Assembly: GCA_021799085.1 (NCBI GenBank)
Contig: JAJZBD010000002.1
Location: 101,355-165,354, forward strand
Direction of reading: 5' to 3'
Source: Nanobdellota archaeon
GTDB taxonomy: Archaea; Nanobdellota; Nanobdellia; Parvarchaeales; Parvarchaeaceae
DNA length: 64,000 bases
The notes below the pieces were generated by a model. The model did no database searches, was not told where the DNA came from, and was given only the letters and a program-made list of their open reading frames with translations. Positions 43,769-52,502 of this stretch are shown one piece after another. The stretch's first letter is position 1; each line of letters opens with the position of its first letter. Both the position numbers and the translations under genes were made by a program.

Positions 43769-44350
43769 TTATCTATCGTTGCAGTAACCTATTACTTTCC
43801 TTATTTTACTGTTAAAATTGTTTGTAGTGTAGCTTTGTATGTTGTAGCAATTTTTAAGCAGATCCTTCGCTTCCTTTTCCATTTCAGAGAAGTGCACATC
43901 GTTGTAAAGCCTGTCTATATAGGAATTTACAATGTACTTCATTCCTGCTTTATAGTCCTGCGGGTGATGCGCATTCCCGAATTTATGCGTCAATTCATGA
44001 AGCAATACCTCGGTAATCTTATCTTTTGTAGAATCGAAAAGCTGCCCATCGATAACGTTTTCAAAGTATTCTCTATCCAAAGCATTGCTTTTTCTGTTTG
44101 AATCGCTTTCAAGAAAACTAAAAAGATCTTTATTTTCTTTTTTTATCTCTTTGTAGCATGACTCCACTATACTGCCCAGAAATAGCTCTATCTTATCACA
44201 ATTAGAATTATACCTGCCAAGTAAATTCTTATCTGAAGCATCCTGGCTAGAAAGCAGAAAATCTATTGTTGTTTTATTGCTTAATTTTTTGCCAGTATGT
44301 GAATATTTACTCTTGTTTTCAGTTCCTATTATTCTCCCAGGATTTCCCAT
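43769..44350 (-). CDS. putative zinc metalloprotease (HELTH)
   Basis: 193 residues. LLHELTHKFGNAHHPQ near residue 116 gives HExxH with a further His pair seven to eight residues on, a metzincin-like HExxHxxGxxH arrangement stretched by one residue (HELTHKFGNAHH). No signal peptide. The opposite-strand frame at 43745-44101 is a shadow. Substrate unknown. Confidence 0.62.
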   Translation of the reverse strand: MGNPGRIIGTENKSKYSHTGKKLSNKTTIDFLLSSQDASDKNLLGRYNSNCDKIELFLGSIVESCYKEIKKENKDLFSFLESDSNRKSNALDREYFENVIDGQLFDSTKDKITEVLLHELTHKFGNAHHPQDYKAGMKYIVNSYIDRLYNDVHFSEMEKEAKDLLKNCYNIQSYTTNNFNSKIRKVIGYCNDR

Positions 44351-44437
44351 AATTACTATATTTTAGTGATTATAATTGCTATAAATAGCTTTTTTTACCC
44401 AATTATAAGCTTAAAACCTAAGAACTTAAAATAATAA

Positions 44438-44542
44438 ACAAAACCGCATATTGATAAGAGTTTCTTTAAAGGAAACAATGAGGTTTACTTAGGCAAAGAA
44501 AGCTACGATGAATTCATTAAAAATTATCCTGGATATAAATAA
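44438..44542 (+). pseudogene. relic C-terminal coding fragment
   Basis: An open stretch without a start encodes TKPHIDKSFFKGNNEVYL, then GKESYDEFIKNYPGYK and a stop at 44540-44542. Amino-acid-like composition in an intergenic gap points to the tail of a lost gene. I do not recognise it. Confidence 0.35.
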
Positions 44543-44612
44543 AAGGTAAAGATATTGAAAAATTAACTTAGAAACTTATCATACAACGTTTGGAATAAAA
44601 CCGGTAAATCCT

Positions 44613-45326
44613 TTAAGAATTATATCTTTTCAAGTATTCTTGATGCGCAACATGGATAGCATCGCTTAAAACCGACTTGAATTTGCTTATTATGCCGGGG
44701 TGGTAAGCTTTGGCTATTTTCCGGTAGTATTCATCATTTTTATCCATGTAATCCAAAAGGTTGGCCTTCTTTAAGTCTATTATGTCCTTGTCGCACCTTC
44801 CATTCATTAATCTATTTCTCCATGCATTGTACTTTAGCCTGCCAAGGTTTATGGGGTCAACGAAATAGACTTTTTCACCATTGTATTCCCTGGAAAAAGC
44901 TTTTTTCTTAATGCTTTCAAAGCTTTGATCTTTGTCAAGCAGTCCTTCGCTTGAATAAAACTCTATTCTTATCTTCTTTTCCCCCAAATTTAAGTAGGAA
45001 ACATGTATATCTGCATCAAACAACGGCTTTGAACCTGCATCCTTAATATTGTTAAATCCCTTGCTGTACAGCAAATCCTTCTTTTCTTCCACATTTCCAT
45101 TAACCACAACATCTATGTCTTTTGGCCTATGCAAAGGATAGTAATTCTGCAATGCTGCTCCGCCTATTAAGATTACATTGCCGCTGCCGAAAACCGAAGA
45201 GGCCATTAAATAGCTTTTGTTAATCTCCTCTTGACTTAGATACTCGCCCTCTTCATAATTTACCGGCTCTATCAAGTCATCATCTGCAAGCTTTGACAAT
45301 ATAAACTGCAGAGTCCTTTTTATCAT
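44613..45326 (-). CDS. nucleotidyltransferase-fold protein
   Basis: 237 residues. NVILIGGAALQNYYPLHRPKDIDVVV near residue 50 is the GG...DxD core of the DNA polymerase beta-like nucleotidyltransferase fold (COG-type AbiEii or DUF-like group). The C-terminal half (LGRLKYNAWRNRLMNGRCDKDIIDL) matches the helical part of such proteins. No antitoxin gene is next to it; could be a solitary toxin-like or RNA-modifying enzyme. Confidence 0.7.
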   Translation of the reverse strand: MIKRTLQFILSKLADDDLIEPVNYEEGEYLSQEEINKSYLMASSVFGSGNVILIGGAALQNYYPLHRPKDIDVVVNGNVEEKKDLLYSKGFNNIKDAGSKPLFDADIHVSYLNLGEKKIRIEFYSSEGLLDKDQSFESIKKKAFSREYNGEKVYFVDPINLGRLKYNAWRNRLMNGRCDKDIIDLKKANLLDYMDKNDEYYRKIAKAYHPGIISKFKSVLSDAIHVAHQEYLKRYNS

Positions 45327-45420
45327 AATTTAAGTAGAAGACAAGGATTATATAAATCTTTCTTTGCGTTTAACTTAGAAGTAAATAAAATTATTTAAAT
45401 AGTTCTTATCTATAAATGGA

Positions 45421-46251
45421 ATGCTAAACGGTTTAGAAGAGGTTTTGAATAAAACCAGTGAAATAGAAGCCTACTTGATAGGAGGTGTAGCTATCAATTC
45501 ATATATAGAAGGCAGCAGATACAAAAGTATACGACCGCCTTCCCCCTCTAATGACATTGACTTTACAAGCCCTTACGTTAGCATAAGGGAGCTAGATAAG
45601 ATAGCAGATAAATTCGATGGAAATATCTCTTTGCTAGTAAATGAATCAAAGATAAACTACACAATGTATGGTGTTATTGGCAGAATAGTCTATGATCCTG
45701 CCCCAGTATTTACATTGAATGAAAAGCTAAACAGCAGGGACATACAGATCTTTCCAAATTTTGTTGGTCCGATTAAAGTGGACAAAAATTACAAAAGCAA
45801 TGGAGTGTTAAGGGTTGCAAATCTCGACACATTGGTTGCAACGCAGCTCAATCCGATGGCCTTTGATGCAAACAGGCTAAGAAAAATAGATATAGCAGTC
45901 GCTGCCGAATGTGAAAGGACTGATGAACCTATAGAGCTTGCCTCTAAAGCTTATTCATCGGGCGCAAAAAGAGTATGTAAAGCTATTGACGATGTAGAGA
46001 AAGTGGCCAAACAAACATACGGCATATTAAAGTACGCAAAAATGGATGAATTTTTACTTGTAAATTCACAGATAAATGATAAAAGCTACTCGCATGACGG
46101 TTACATTGAGTTTATGAAAAAGACGGCAAATGAAGTTAAAAACCTGAAAATCAAAGAAAACAAAGTCCTTAGAAAATACTCCTCTGAAAAAGTAGGAAAA
46201 GCAGTAGAGCATGGATTAGAGCTTTTCTACGAAGAGATAAAAGGAATGTGA
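45421..46251 (+). CDS. nucleotidyltransferase-fold protein
   Basis: 276 residues. AYLIGGVAINSYIEG near residue 18 followed by SNDIDFTSP near residue 41 gives the GG-x-DxD pattern of the fold. The rest (VANLDTLVATQLNP, RLRKIDIAVAAE) fits the thumb helices of AbiEii-like proteins. Leaderless: TTATTTAAATA lies about 25 bases ahead of ATG 45421. Divergent from the preceding gene of the same fold, 94 bases between starts. Confidence 0.62.
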   Translation: MLNGLEEVLNKTSEIEAYLIGGVAINSYIEGSRYKSIRPPSPSNDIDFTSPYVSIRELDKIADKFDGNISLLVNESKINYTMYGVIGRIVYDPAPVFTLNEKLNSRDIQIFPNFVGPIKVDKNYKSNGVLRVANLDTLVATQLNPMAFDANRLRKIDIAVAAECERTDEPIELASKAYSSGAKRVCKAIDDVEKVAKQTYGILKYAKMDEFLLVNSQINDKSYSHDGYIEFMKKTANEVKNLKIKENKVLRKYSSEKVGKAVEHGLELFYEEIKGM

Positions 46252-46473
46252 TTTTTTAAGCTATCTAAAGATGAAAACGCCTGCAAAGATACTTTCACAG
46301 TTTTATGGAGCTAAGAAAACGCCATTAAACGCTTTTTATTAACGCCTCTGTTAATTTTTGTTTACATTAATACTGCTTAGTAAAAGACTATCTAAAATTA
46401 TTTTACAATAATCAAAATTACCTATTTTTTAGTAAAAAAAGTTTATATATTAGTTATATTCTCAAACTAAACC

Positions 46474-47460
46474 ATGGTAAATAAATCACTTAAAAAATCC
46501 AAGGGGGGAACGCTAGAGAGGCTATTATCTAGCCTACCAAAGAAAAACGAAGAGATTGGTGAAATCGAAAATTACAGTATAATTGTATATGGGGAAAGCC
46601 ATATTAGCGAAAAAGACCAACAAAGGGAAATAGAAATCATAAGGAAGTTTAAGCCTGATTATATTTTGGAGGAAGGGGGCAGCAGCATTATTTCGCTTAA
46701 AAATGAAGATTATTATGGCGTAACGATGAATTTAGAAAAGGATTTTTTAAATAAAATATCTGATAAAAACTTGCGTTCTAAGACTGAGAATGAACTTAAT
46801 GAAATTTACAGTTCTATGAAGGCAAATCCGAGAAAAAATAAGTATATGGAGGACTTGACAACATTTAATGATGTAATGAAAAGATCGCTTGTGGGATTAC
46901 CTGTCAACTATTTGGAAGAAGTAGAGAAAATTTTTCATGGGTATATTAATTCACAAAATAGGGTTGAGAATTTTAAACGCAACGATGTAATTTTCAATAA
47001 TTTCCAGCGTGCTTTAACGAATTTGGTGGCATATAAGAAGGATGTACTAGATTCAAAACAACCGAATAAGCTGATTCTTCATTTAACTGCTTACAACGCA
47101 AACAACAATGTAAAAGTTATAGAGATGGATTTGCCGGCATTAGAAATTGAAGGGTATTATTATAGAAAAAAGCCATATCAGAGAGATAATGACTTAAATA
47201 AGAAAAGAGAAGAAAGGATGGCGCGCAATATTGCTTCTTATGCAAATACGGTCAAAAACAGCGGAGAAAGGATATTTGTAAAAGTTGGAGATTATCATCT
47301 TAGGAAAGATAGCGCCATATCAAGGTATTTAGATGGATCAGAGTTGCCATATAAAATCTTTAGATCCATAGGAGATGACGCGTTATTTATTGATAAGATT
47401 AGATATTCAATAAGACTTCATAGAAAGATCAGAGAAGATATGAAAAATCTGTATGGCTAA
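46474..47460 (+). CDS. TraB/Tiki/ChaN-superfamily-like protein
   Basis: 328 residues. IVYGESHISEKDQQREIEIIRKFKPD near residue 31 has the GExH of EreA/ChaN/Tiki proteins, DYILEEGG supplies the next Glu, MARNIASYANTV is the conserved R-N helix, and FVKVGDYHL near residue 270 gives the closing GxxH. These are metal-dependent hydrolase-like proteins. Soluble, no signal. A TATA-like TTTATATATTAG is 28 bases ahead of ATG. Confidence 0.6.
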   Translation: MVNKSLKKSKGGTLERLLSSLPKKNEEIGEIENYSIIVYGESHISEKDQQREIEIIRKFKPDYILEEGGSSIISLKNEDYYGVTMNLEKDFLNKISDKNLRSKTENELNEIYSSMKANPRKNKYMEDLTTFNDVMKRSLVGLPVNYLEEVEKIFHGYINSQNRVENFKRNDVIFNNFQRALTNLVAYKKDVLDSKQPNKLILHLTAYNANNNVKVIEMDLPALEIEGYYYRKKPYQRDNDLNKKREERMARNIASYANTVKNSGERIFVKVGDYHLRKDSAISRYLDGSELPYKIFRSIGDDALFIDKIRYSIRLHRKIREDMKNLYG

Positions 47461-47466
47461 GTTTAA

Positions 47467-48057
47467 TTATTTGATTAGGAGATTATTAACCTTAATTCTC
47501 AAACTTTTATCTAACTTTTGAAGATATCTTTGTAATTTGTTACCGTCTAATCTTTTTTTCATTTCTTCTAAAATATCTTTTGGAATTGCAACCTTAAAAT
47601 AAACGAAGTCTATCAACGTCTTTTCCATATCTGAAACTGGAAGAAATGAATTGCCAATCCGCTTTGCCTCATAGCCGAAGAACATCTTTCTCTGTATATG
47701 TCTTATAACTACATTTCTTCCAAGTATAGCCCTTACCCCGCTCCTAACTTTTCTAGTTGTTATTATGACTGGATTTGTTTCCTGTTCCCATAAATCATGC
47801 AATGACAAAGCTTCCTGCAAGCCGTAATAAAAAGGCTCGAATAAAAATCCTATCGTATCCAGATTATCATTAAAAGAGTAGTAACCTCTTTTTAATCTCT
47901 TTATTTCACCGCGCTTTTCCAGGTTATGCAAAGCAAGCCTCGCGTATTCTCTGCCAGCGCCATGCTGATTTAGGAACATTTCCGCTTCCTTAATGCTGAA
48001 GTAGCTCCTATATTTGAAATGCTCTCTGAACTCTTTCAAGTACTTTGTTTTGCCCAT
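47467..48057 (-). CDS. AbiEi-type antitoxin/transcription regulator
   Basis: 196 residues. N-terminal winged helix (YFSIKEAEMFLNQHGAGREYARLALHNLEKRGEIKRLKRGYY) followed by the AbiEi C-terminal domain (EALSLHDLWEQETNPVIITTRKVRSG; PVSDMEKTLIDFVYF). In type IV toxin-antitoxin systems this protein represses the operon and neutralises the toxin. It overlaps the toxin gene by 22 bases but is the downstream partner, the reverse of the usual order. Confidence 0.82.
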   Translation of the reverse strand: MGKTKYLKEFREHFKYRSYFSIKEAEMFLNQHGAGREYARLALHNLEKRGEIKRLKRGYYSFNDNLDTIGFLFEPFYYGLQEALSLHDLWEQETNPVIITTRKVRSGVRAILGRNVVIRHIQRKMFFGYEAKRIGNSFLPVSDMEKTLIDFVYFKVAIPKDILEEMKKRLDGNKLQRYLQKLDKSLRIKVNNLLIK

Positions 48058-48683
48058 ACACTTAGCCCCTCTATTATACCTTTGAATGTAGGCACTTCTC
48101 CTTCGTACACGATTGCCTTTAAATCGGCTTCATCTGTTGGTTTTTCGATCTTCTGCAGTGATTCATTTACTATTTTCTTTATTTTCATTTCGCTTACTAA
48201 CCTAGAAAGGAAATAAACGTCATATATGTCCCTTATTCTTTTTCTGCTATTGTAAGCGGCTAGTTTTTCCAATATCAGCTCTTCCGGCTTCAATGTTAAT
48301 ACATCTAATGTGTTTCCGTTTGCCTTTTGATAAACTGATAGTGTCCCCCTAACCTTTTTTCTAGTTATCTCTAATTTCATTGAAGTTGTGTCGTTTGAAA
48401 TCTCAGAAAAAAGCGTATTTGCAGTTTGCCTAAATTTAATTAATTTCAAGCCCCTTCTCTTCAATACCCTTTCTAGCTTAATCTTGAAGTCTTCCGGATA
48501 TTTAGCGTAAATGTCTATATCCTCTGAGAATCTTTTCCCACCGTAGCAGCGCCATATCGCTGTTCCTCCGTGTATAACAGCATCGTCTAAGATTTCGTAT
48601 ATTACTTCTATTACTTCGTCCTGTAATTCCGTCAGGTTCTTCTGTGATTCCCTTTTAAGCCTGTAAACTATTGGTAATTCCAT
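48036..48683 (-). CDS. AbiEii-type nucleotidyltransferase toxin
   Basis: 215 residues. VIHGGTAIWRCYGGKRFSEDIDIY (near residue 37) is the G-G-T-A-x(8)-R-x-SEDIDL signature of AbiEii/COG2253 toxins, and LKPEELILEKLAAYNSRKRIRDIYDVYFL is the conserved C-terminal block. GTP- or CTP-dependent RNA-targeting nucleotidyltransferase by family. First gene of its operon, with the antitoxin second. The gap upstream (48684-48911) is AT-rich and holds only a TATA-like stretch TTATATATATG. Confidence 0.85.
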   Translation of the reverse strand: MELPIVYRLKRESQKNLTELQDEVIEVIYEILDDAVIHGGTAIWRCYGGKRFSEDIDIYAKYPEDFKIKLERVLKRRGLKLIKFRQTANTLFSEISNDTTSMKLEITRKKVRGTLSVYQKANGNTLDVLTLKPEELILEKLAAYNSRKRIRDIYDVYFLSRLVSEMKIKKIVNESLQKIEKPTDEADLKAIVYEGEVPTFKGIIEGLSVWAKQST

Positions 48684-48911
48684 AATTAACCTTAATTATA
48701 TATATGTATAATTATCGTTGATTCTATTTAAATTTAATTAATCAAGACCTGCAAGCTTTTTTGTGTCAGATAGAAAGTATTTGTACGGAGATACATCTAA
48801 AGCAATATATAAGCTGTCAAAAAGTAATGTATGAGAGTCCAGACAATGCTTAAAGAGACAATAAAGGATAGAACTGGGAAGCCTTAAATCTTGTAGTAAT
48901 CTCCACATATT

Positions 48912-49607
48912 ATGGTTGATAAGAAACACAGAAATTATAGCCTTGAAAAATTGTTCTCATACCTTAGACTTTTCAATTTTAGCCTGCTCTTCTCCGTATT
49001 GTACATAATTTTCAACTGGGCATACATATCCCTTTACAAGATAGTGCCAAACGGCATTTTGATATTTATAACAAGCCCTTTTAGCGCGCTTGAAGACTTC
49101 TCAGTTTCTTATGGTCATTTCTACGTAGGCCTTTTGCTGAACTTCTTGCCGGTTTTCATAATGTTAGCAATAATGAGCTACATTTACACTAAAAGCAACA
49201 GATTAAACAGATTTCTAAAGCCCTCGGATGTCTTCTGCATTGGTATAGTCTCTTCCTACCTGACTTCGGCGATTTACTGGTTTGCCTTCAAGATCCCTTC
49301 ACGTGGAACTTCGATAATTGCTATCACAGTGCTTGTCTACTTCTTGGTGTATGTGATCACATTCGACTTTAGAGGCTGGTTCATTAAGAAGTCCAAGAAA
49401 AAATACGGCAAAAAAGCAAAAGAAAGGTTGGCTTGCACCACTAGATTTCTATTTGTAATAGCCATCATTTTGGCACTATCCTCAGAGTACAGCTTCTTGC
49501 TATTAGTGCATATGATAGGTTTGATCATATCGTTCGCTCTGATCGCATACTTGATACTTTGGCGCGAACATTACAGATTTATATTAACAAACTCTGGAGG
49601 TTATTAA
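48912..49607 (+). CDS. polytopic membrane protein of unknown function
   Basis: 231 residues with about six transmembrane helices and a cytoplasmic basic loop (FIKKSKKKYGKKAKE). No family recognised; no catalytic Ser/His pair that would make it a rhomboid. Just upstream of the glycosyltransferase island and in the same direction. Confidence 0.55.
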   Translation: MVDKKHRNYSLEKLFSYLRLFNFSLLFSVLYIIFNWAYISLYKIVPNGILIFITSPFSALEDFSVSYGHFYVGLLLNFLPVFIMLAIMSYIYTKSNRLNRFLKPSDVFCIGIVSSYLTSAIYWFAFKIPSRGTSIIAITVLVYFLVYVITFDFRGWFIKKSKKKYGKKAKERLACTTRFLFVIAIILALSSEYSFLLLVHMIGLIISFALIAYLILWREHYRFILTNSGGY

Positions 49608-49643
49608 TTTTACTTAAAAGGTAAAAATTTAATTATCACGTCT

Positions 49644-49744
49644 GTTAATTATAGATATGAAAAATTATGTCGATCAAAATGCCTTGCTGCCTTGAATCCA
49701 ATCGTGAGTTAATTATAGATATGAAAAATGATGTCGATCAAAAT
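49644..49744 (+). repeat. 37-base direct repeat at the start of the glycosyltransferase island
   Basis: 49644-49680 and 49708-49744 are identical except one base: both read GTTAATTATAGATATGAAAA then AT(T/G)ATGTCGATCAAAAT. The first copy contains an ATG (49657) whose frame stops after 12 codons; the second contains the ATG of the glycosyltransferase gene. A local duplication of the gene's 5' end, at the left boundary of the island. Confidence 0.8.
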
Positions 49745-50632
49745 CCTAAATTTAAGGCATCTGATATCACCGTTGTAGTATCAACGCATAGTTCAGATGT
49801 TTTTGAAAAATGTGTAAGATCGGTTTATAATCAACGTCCAAGGGAAATAATCTTAATTTTAGATGATCCAGATGAGAAAACAGAGAAAGCTGCCGAATCC
49901 TTAAAGGGAATATCAAGGATAGTTAAGACACGTAAATCTATGTTTATATCAAAAACAAGAAACTTGGGCATAAAATTATCCAAAACACCTTTAATTGCCT
50001 TTTTAGACGGAGATTGTATTCCCACTAGAAATTGGATTAAACAGATCTTGAGGGCATTTCAGTTTGGAGATATAGTTTATGGTAAGAGATTATCTTATTT
50101 AAAAAAGGGTAATTGGAGAGAGGTTAGGTATAGGGCCAGATCTGGAAAATACGCGGAGAAAAGGATACGTGTTTTCACAAAAGATAACATGCAAGATATG
50201 TATTTAATATCTGGGCAAAATCTGGCTTGCAAGAGAAGTTTAGTTGATAACTTTAAATTTGGAGGGGATCAGGATTGGCAGAAAGGAGGAGAAGATGTTG
50301 ATTTTCAATTTTGGTCCATTGGGAGGGGCTATAAATGTGTATTTAACCCAAAGATGATAGTAATCCATCATCATCCTCAAAGTCTTTTCAAACATTTTAA
50401 AAAAGCTATAGATTATGGATTCGCCGATGGTTTCCTATTTCAAAGGCATCCTGAAGTCAAACAGAATAAATGGTTTAATAACTATACACCAAACTTATTA
50501 CACTCCGTTTCATTATTAGATTTTAATTTATTTTTGGCAGACCTTTTCGATTATATGGGTACTAAAATCGGTCGCTTATTATTTAGATTTTATAAAATTA
50601 AAAGACATATGAAAGGCAAGGAGAAAATATGA
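49721..50632 (+). CDS. family 2 glycosyltransferase
   Basis: 303 residues from ATG 49721 (the copy of the repeated start that stays open; the frame is also open from 49667). ITVVVSTHSSD opens the GT-A fold, LILDD and FLDGDCIP (DxD, near residue 97) bind the sugar nucleotide, and GGEDVDFQFWSIGRGY is the catalytic ED block. The C-terminal 60 residues carry HHHPQSLFKHFKKAIDYG and a moderately hydrophobic end. Transfers a sugar to an unknown acceptor. ATGA overlap with the kinase gene that follows. Confidence 0.85.
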   Translation: MKNDVDQNPKFKASDITVVVSTHSSDVFEKCVRSVYNQRPREIILILDDPDEKTEKAAESLKGISRIVKTRKSMFISKTRNLGIKLSKTPLIAFLDGDCIPTRNWIKQILRAFQFGDIVYGKRLSYLKKGNWREVRYRARSGKYAEKRIRVFTKDNMQDMYLISGQNLACKRSLVDNFKFGGDQDWQKGGEDVDFQFWSIGRGYKCVFNPKMIVIHHHPQSLFKHFKKAIDYGFADGFLFQRHPEVKQNKWFNNYTPNLLHSVSLLDFNLFLADLFDYMGTKIGRLLFRFYKIKRHMKGKEKI

Positions 50633-51390
50633 GTATCTTAGTTAAAACTGTCTTTGGTGATACGACCTTCTCAGATAATGTAGATAAATACCAACTTTAT
50701 AAACGAATACCTGGAATAATTGATTTAAGAGAATCAGACAGAGAAATAAAACTTACAGGCAAGTTCAAAAACCTCTTAGATTTAGCTAAAACCACAGGGG
50801 ACGAGATTACGATTAAAAAAAGTTATCTAGAATATCTTGGACAAAAAAGGGGGCTTTATATACTCCATTCTGCTGCGGTTTATAAGGGTGAAAATGCGGT
50901 GTTGCTAATGGGCGATAGCTTCGCTGGAAAGACGCAAGCTGTAATTAGTTTAAAGGAGGATTATAAAATTATAGCGGATGATCATATCATTGTAAAAAAG
51001 GAAGCGGATGGGATATTCACCGCTGGAGCAAATCGGATCGGTAAAACAAGAGGGGTTGAGAAATTTATAGATTTTGGCCCGGATTCTCTTGTAAAGAAAA
51101 AGATAGTCTCCGCCGTATATTTGAAAGTGGTGGATGCTAAGGTTAAAGGGAATAAATTTTTTAAAATAGATAGTAAAGATCTAGCTTATATTGTGTGGGT
51201 TCAGATATCATCCGCTATAACATCAATAGGAAAATATCTAGGTGATATGGATAAACCAATCCCTCCTTTTGATAATGACCTTTTAGCGAAGAAAAGAATA
51301 CAATTTTCTAAGAATTTTAGGAAAATACCATTTTACTTATATGAGGGAAGTATAAGTAGGTTAGAAGCTAAGATGAAAACTTTACTTTGA
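50629..51390 (+). CDS. HprK-like P-loop kinase (copy 1)
   Basis: 253 residues. LLMGDSFAGKTQ (Walker A, residues 92-103) and IIADDHIIV (Walker B-like Asp pair and His, 115-122) match the C-terminal kinase domain of HPr kinase/phosphorylase and related small-molecule serine kinases. The N-terminal half is unique. Paralogue of the gene at 53668. Bacterial relatives occur in peptide and polysaccharide clusters. Co-translated with the upstream glycosyltransferase (4-base overlap); stop overlaps the convergent glycosyltransferase gene. Confidence 0.72.
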   Translation: MSILVKTVFGDTTFSDNVDKYQLYKRIPGIIDLRESDREIKLTGKFKNLLDLAKTTGDEITIKKSYLEYLGQKRGLYILHSAAVYKGENAVLLMGDSFAGKTQAVISLKEDYKIIADDHIIVKKEADGIFTAGANRIGKTRGVEKFIDFGPDSLVKKKIVSAVYLKVVDAKVKGNKFFKIDSKDLAYIVWVQISSAITSIGKYLGDMDKPIPPFDNDLLAKKRIQFSKNFRKIPFYLYEGSISRLEAKMKTLL

Positions 51391-52461
51391 TGAAACTAAT
51401 TTAATGTAGGTCTTTTCAATTTCATCTACATTCCTTTTTATAGAAAAATTATTAATTATATTATTCCTAGCTACTTTACCAAAACTTCTGTATCTTTCTA
51501 ATAGATAGCTTATTCCTTTACTTAATGCGGTTATATCACCAGCTAGAACTATCAATCCTCCTCCCATATTGATTGCTTCATTCATACTTCCACCAGTAGT
51601 AGTTACTACTGGAACACCGCAGGACATCGCTTCGAGCATAGTCGTTAGTATGCCCTCTCGTTTAAGTGATGGGAAAACCGCGATTTTTGATTCAGAGTAC
51701 AGATAAGGTAATTTTTCCATGTTTACATAGTCCATAAATTTTGCGTCTACATCCAACTTTTTTGATAGATCAATCAGTTTCTGCTTTTCTGGACCTTCAC
51801 CAATTATTATTAACTTCAACCTGCTATTCTTTTGGGATCTTATGAGCTTTCTCACACCCTTTACTTTTATTAATCTACCGACATATATTATATCATAGAT
51901 CTTCTTTACTCTTCTTGGTTTAAAGAAATCTGTATCTATTCCATTCCTTATAACGATGTTTATCTTCCTACTAAACTCAGGATATAATCTTCTCCATGCC
52001 GCTTTAATCTTATCACTAACACTTATTATCAAGTCAACCTTTTTCAGTACTGAAACATAAAATTCAATTCTGCTATCTGGGATACCATGAAGATTTAAGA
52101 CTATTGGATGCCTCTCTATGAATTTAAGATCTAAAGTATGCTGAGATACCAATATATCTGGATTAATATCTTTAATTATTTTCCTTGATTTCAATTGAAG
52201 ATCAAAGCTTTCCTTTTTCCAGAAATTGAATAAATCCTTATCATTCAATGGTTTCTCAAAGAATTTTGTATTTGATGGCTCATATACCTTTATTTTAGAT
52301 TCTTTAACTTTTTTGAAGTACTCCGTCTCCTTATCGGTTCCAGTGGTTATCAGGTGGATTTCATGCCCTCTCTTTTTCAATTCTATCATCTGTGAGATCG
52401 GAATCAATTCTCCTCCCCCAATATAATAGGAAATCCTCGGTTGTAAGAAGAGCATTTTCAT
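51382..52461 (-). CDS. family 4 (GT-B) glycosyltransferase
   Basis: 359 residues. YIGGGELIP (donor/acceptor loop near residue 13), IRNGIDTDFFKP, IYVGRLIKVKGV and EGILTTMLEAMSCGVPVV (the E-x7-E block, near residue 265) are characteristic of the GT4 family. Retaining sugar transfer from a nucleotide donor. Divergent from the NUDIX-methyltransferase gene with 41 bases between starts, so the two share a promoter region. Confidence 0.88.
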   Translation of the reverse strand: MKMLFLQPRISYYIGGGELIPISQMIELKKRGHEIHLITTGTDKETEYFKKVKESKIKVYEPSNTKFFEKPLNDKDLFNFWKKESFDLQLKSRKIIKDINPDILVSQHTLDLKFIERHPIVLNLHGIPDSRIEFYVSVLKKVDLIISVSDKIKAAWRRLYPEFSRKINIVIRNGIDTDFFKPRRVKKIYDIIYVGRLIKVKGVRKLIRSQKNSRLKLIIIGEGPEKQKLIDLSKKLDVDAKFMDYVNMEKLPYLYSESKIAVFPSLKREGILTTMLEAMSCGVPVVTTTGGSMNEAINMGGGLIVLAGDITALSKGISYLLERYRSFGKVARNNIINNFSIKRNVDEIEKTYIKLVSSK

Positions 52462-52502
52462 ATGATAATATTTATATCGTAATATTTACTTAAATTTAAC
52501 CT

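Noticed and set aside
43745..44101. 118-codon plus-strand frame
   Set aside because: Lies opposite the HELTH metalloprotease-like gene, whose motif and size make the minus strand the coding one.
46252..46473. 23-codon frame at 46271-46342
   Set aside because: No ribosome site or promoter spacing, and no similarity to neighbours.
48738..48929. 63-codon minus-strand frame
   Set aside because: No promoter or ribosome site, unlike-protein composition, and it overlaps the start and promoter of the membrane protein at 48912.
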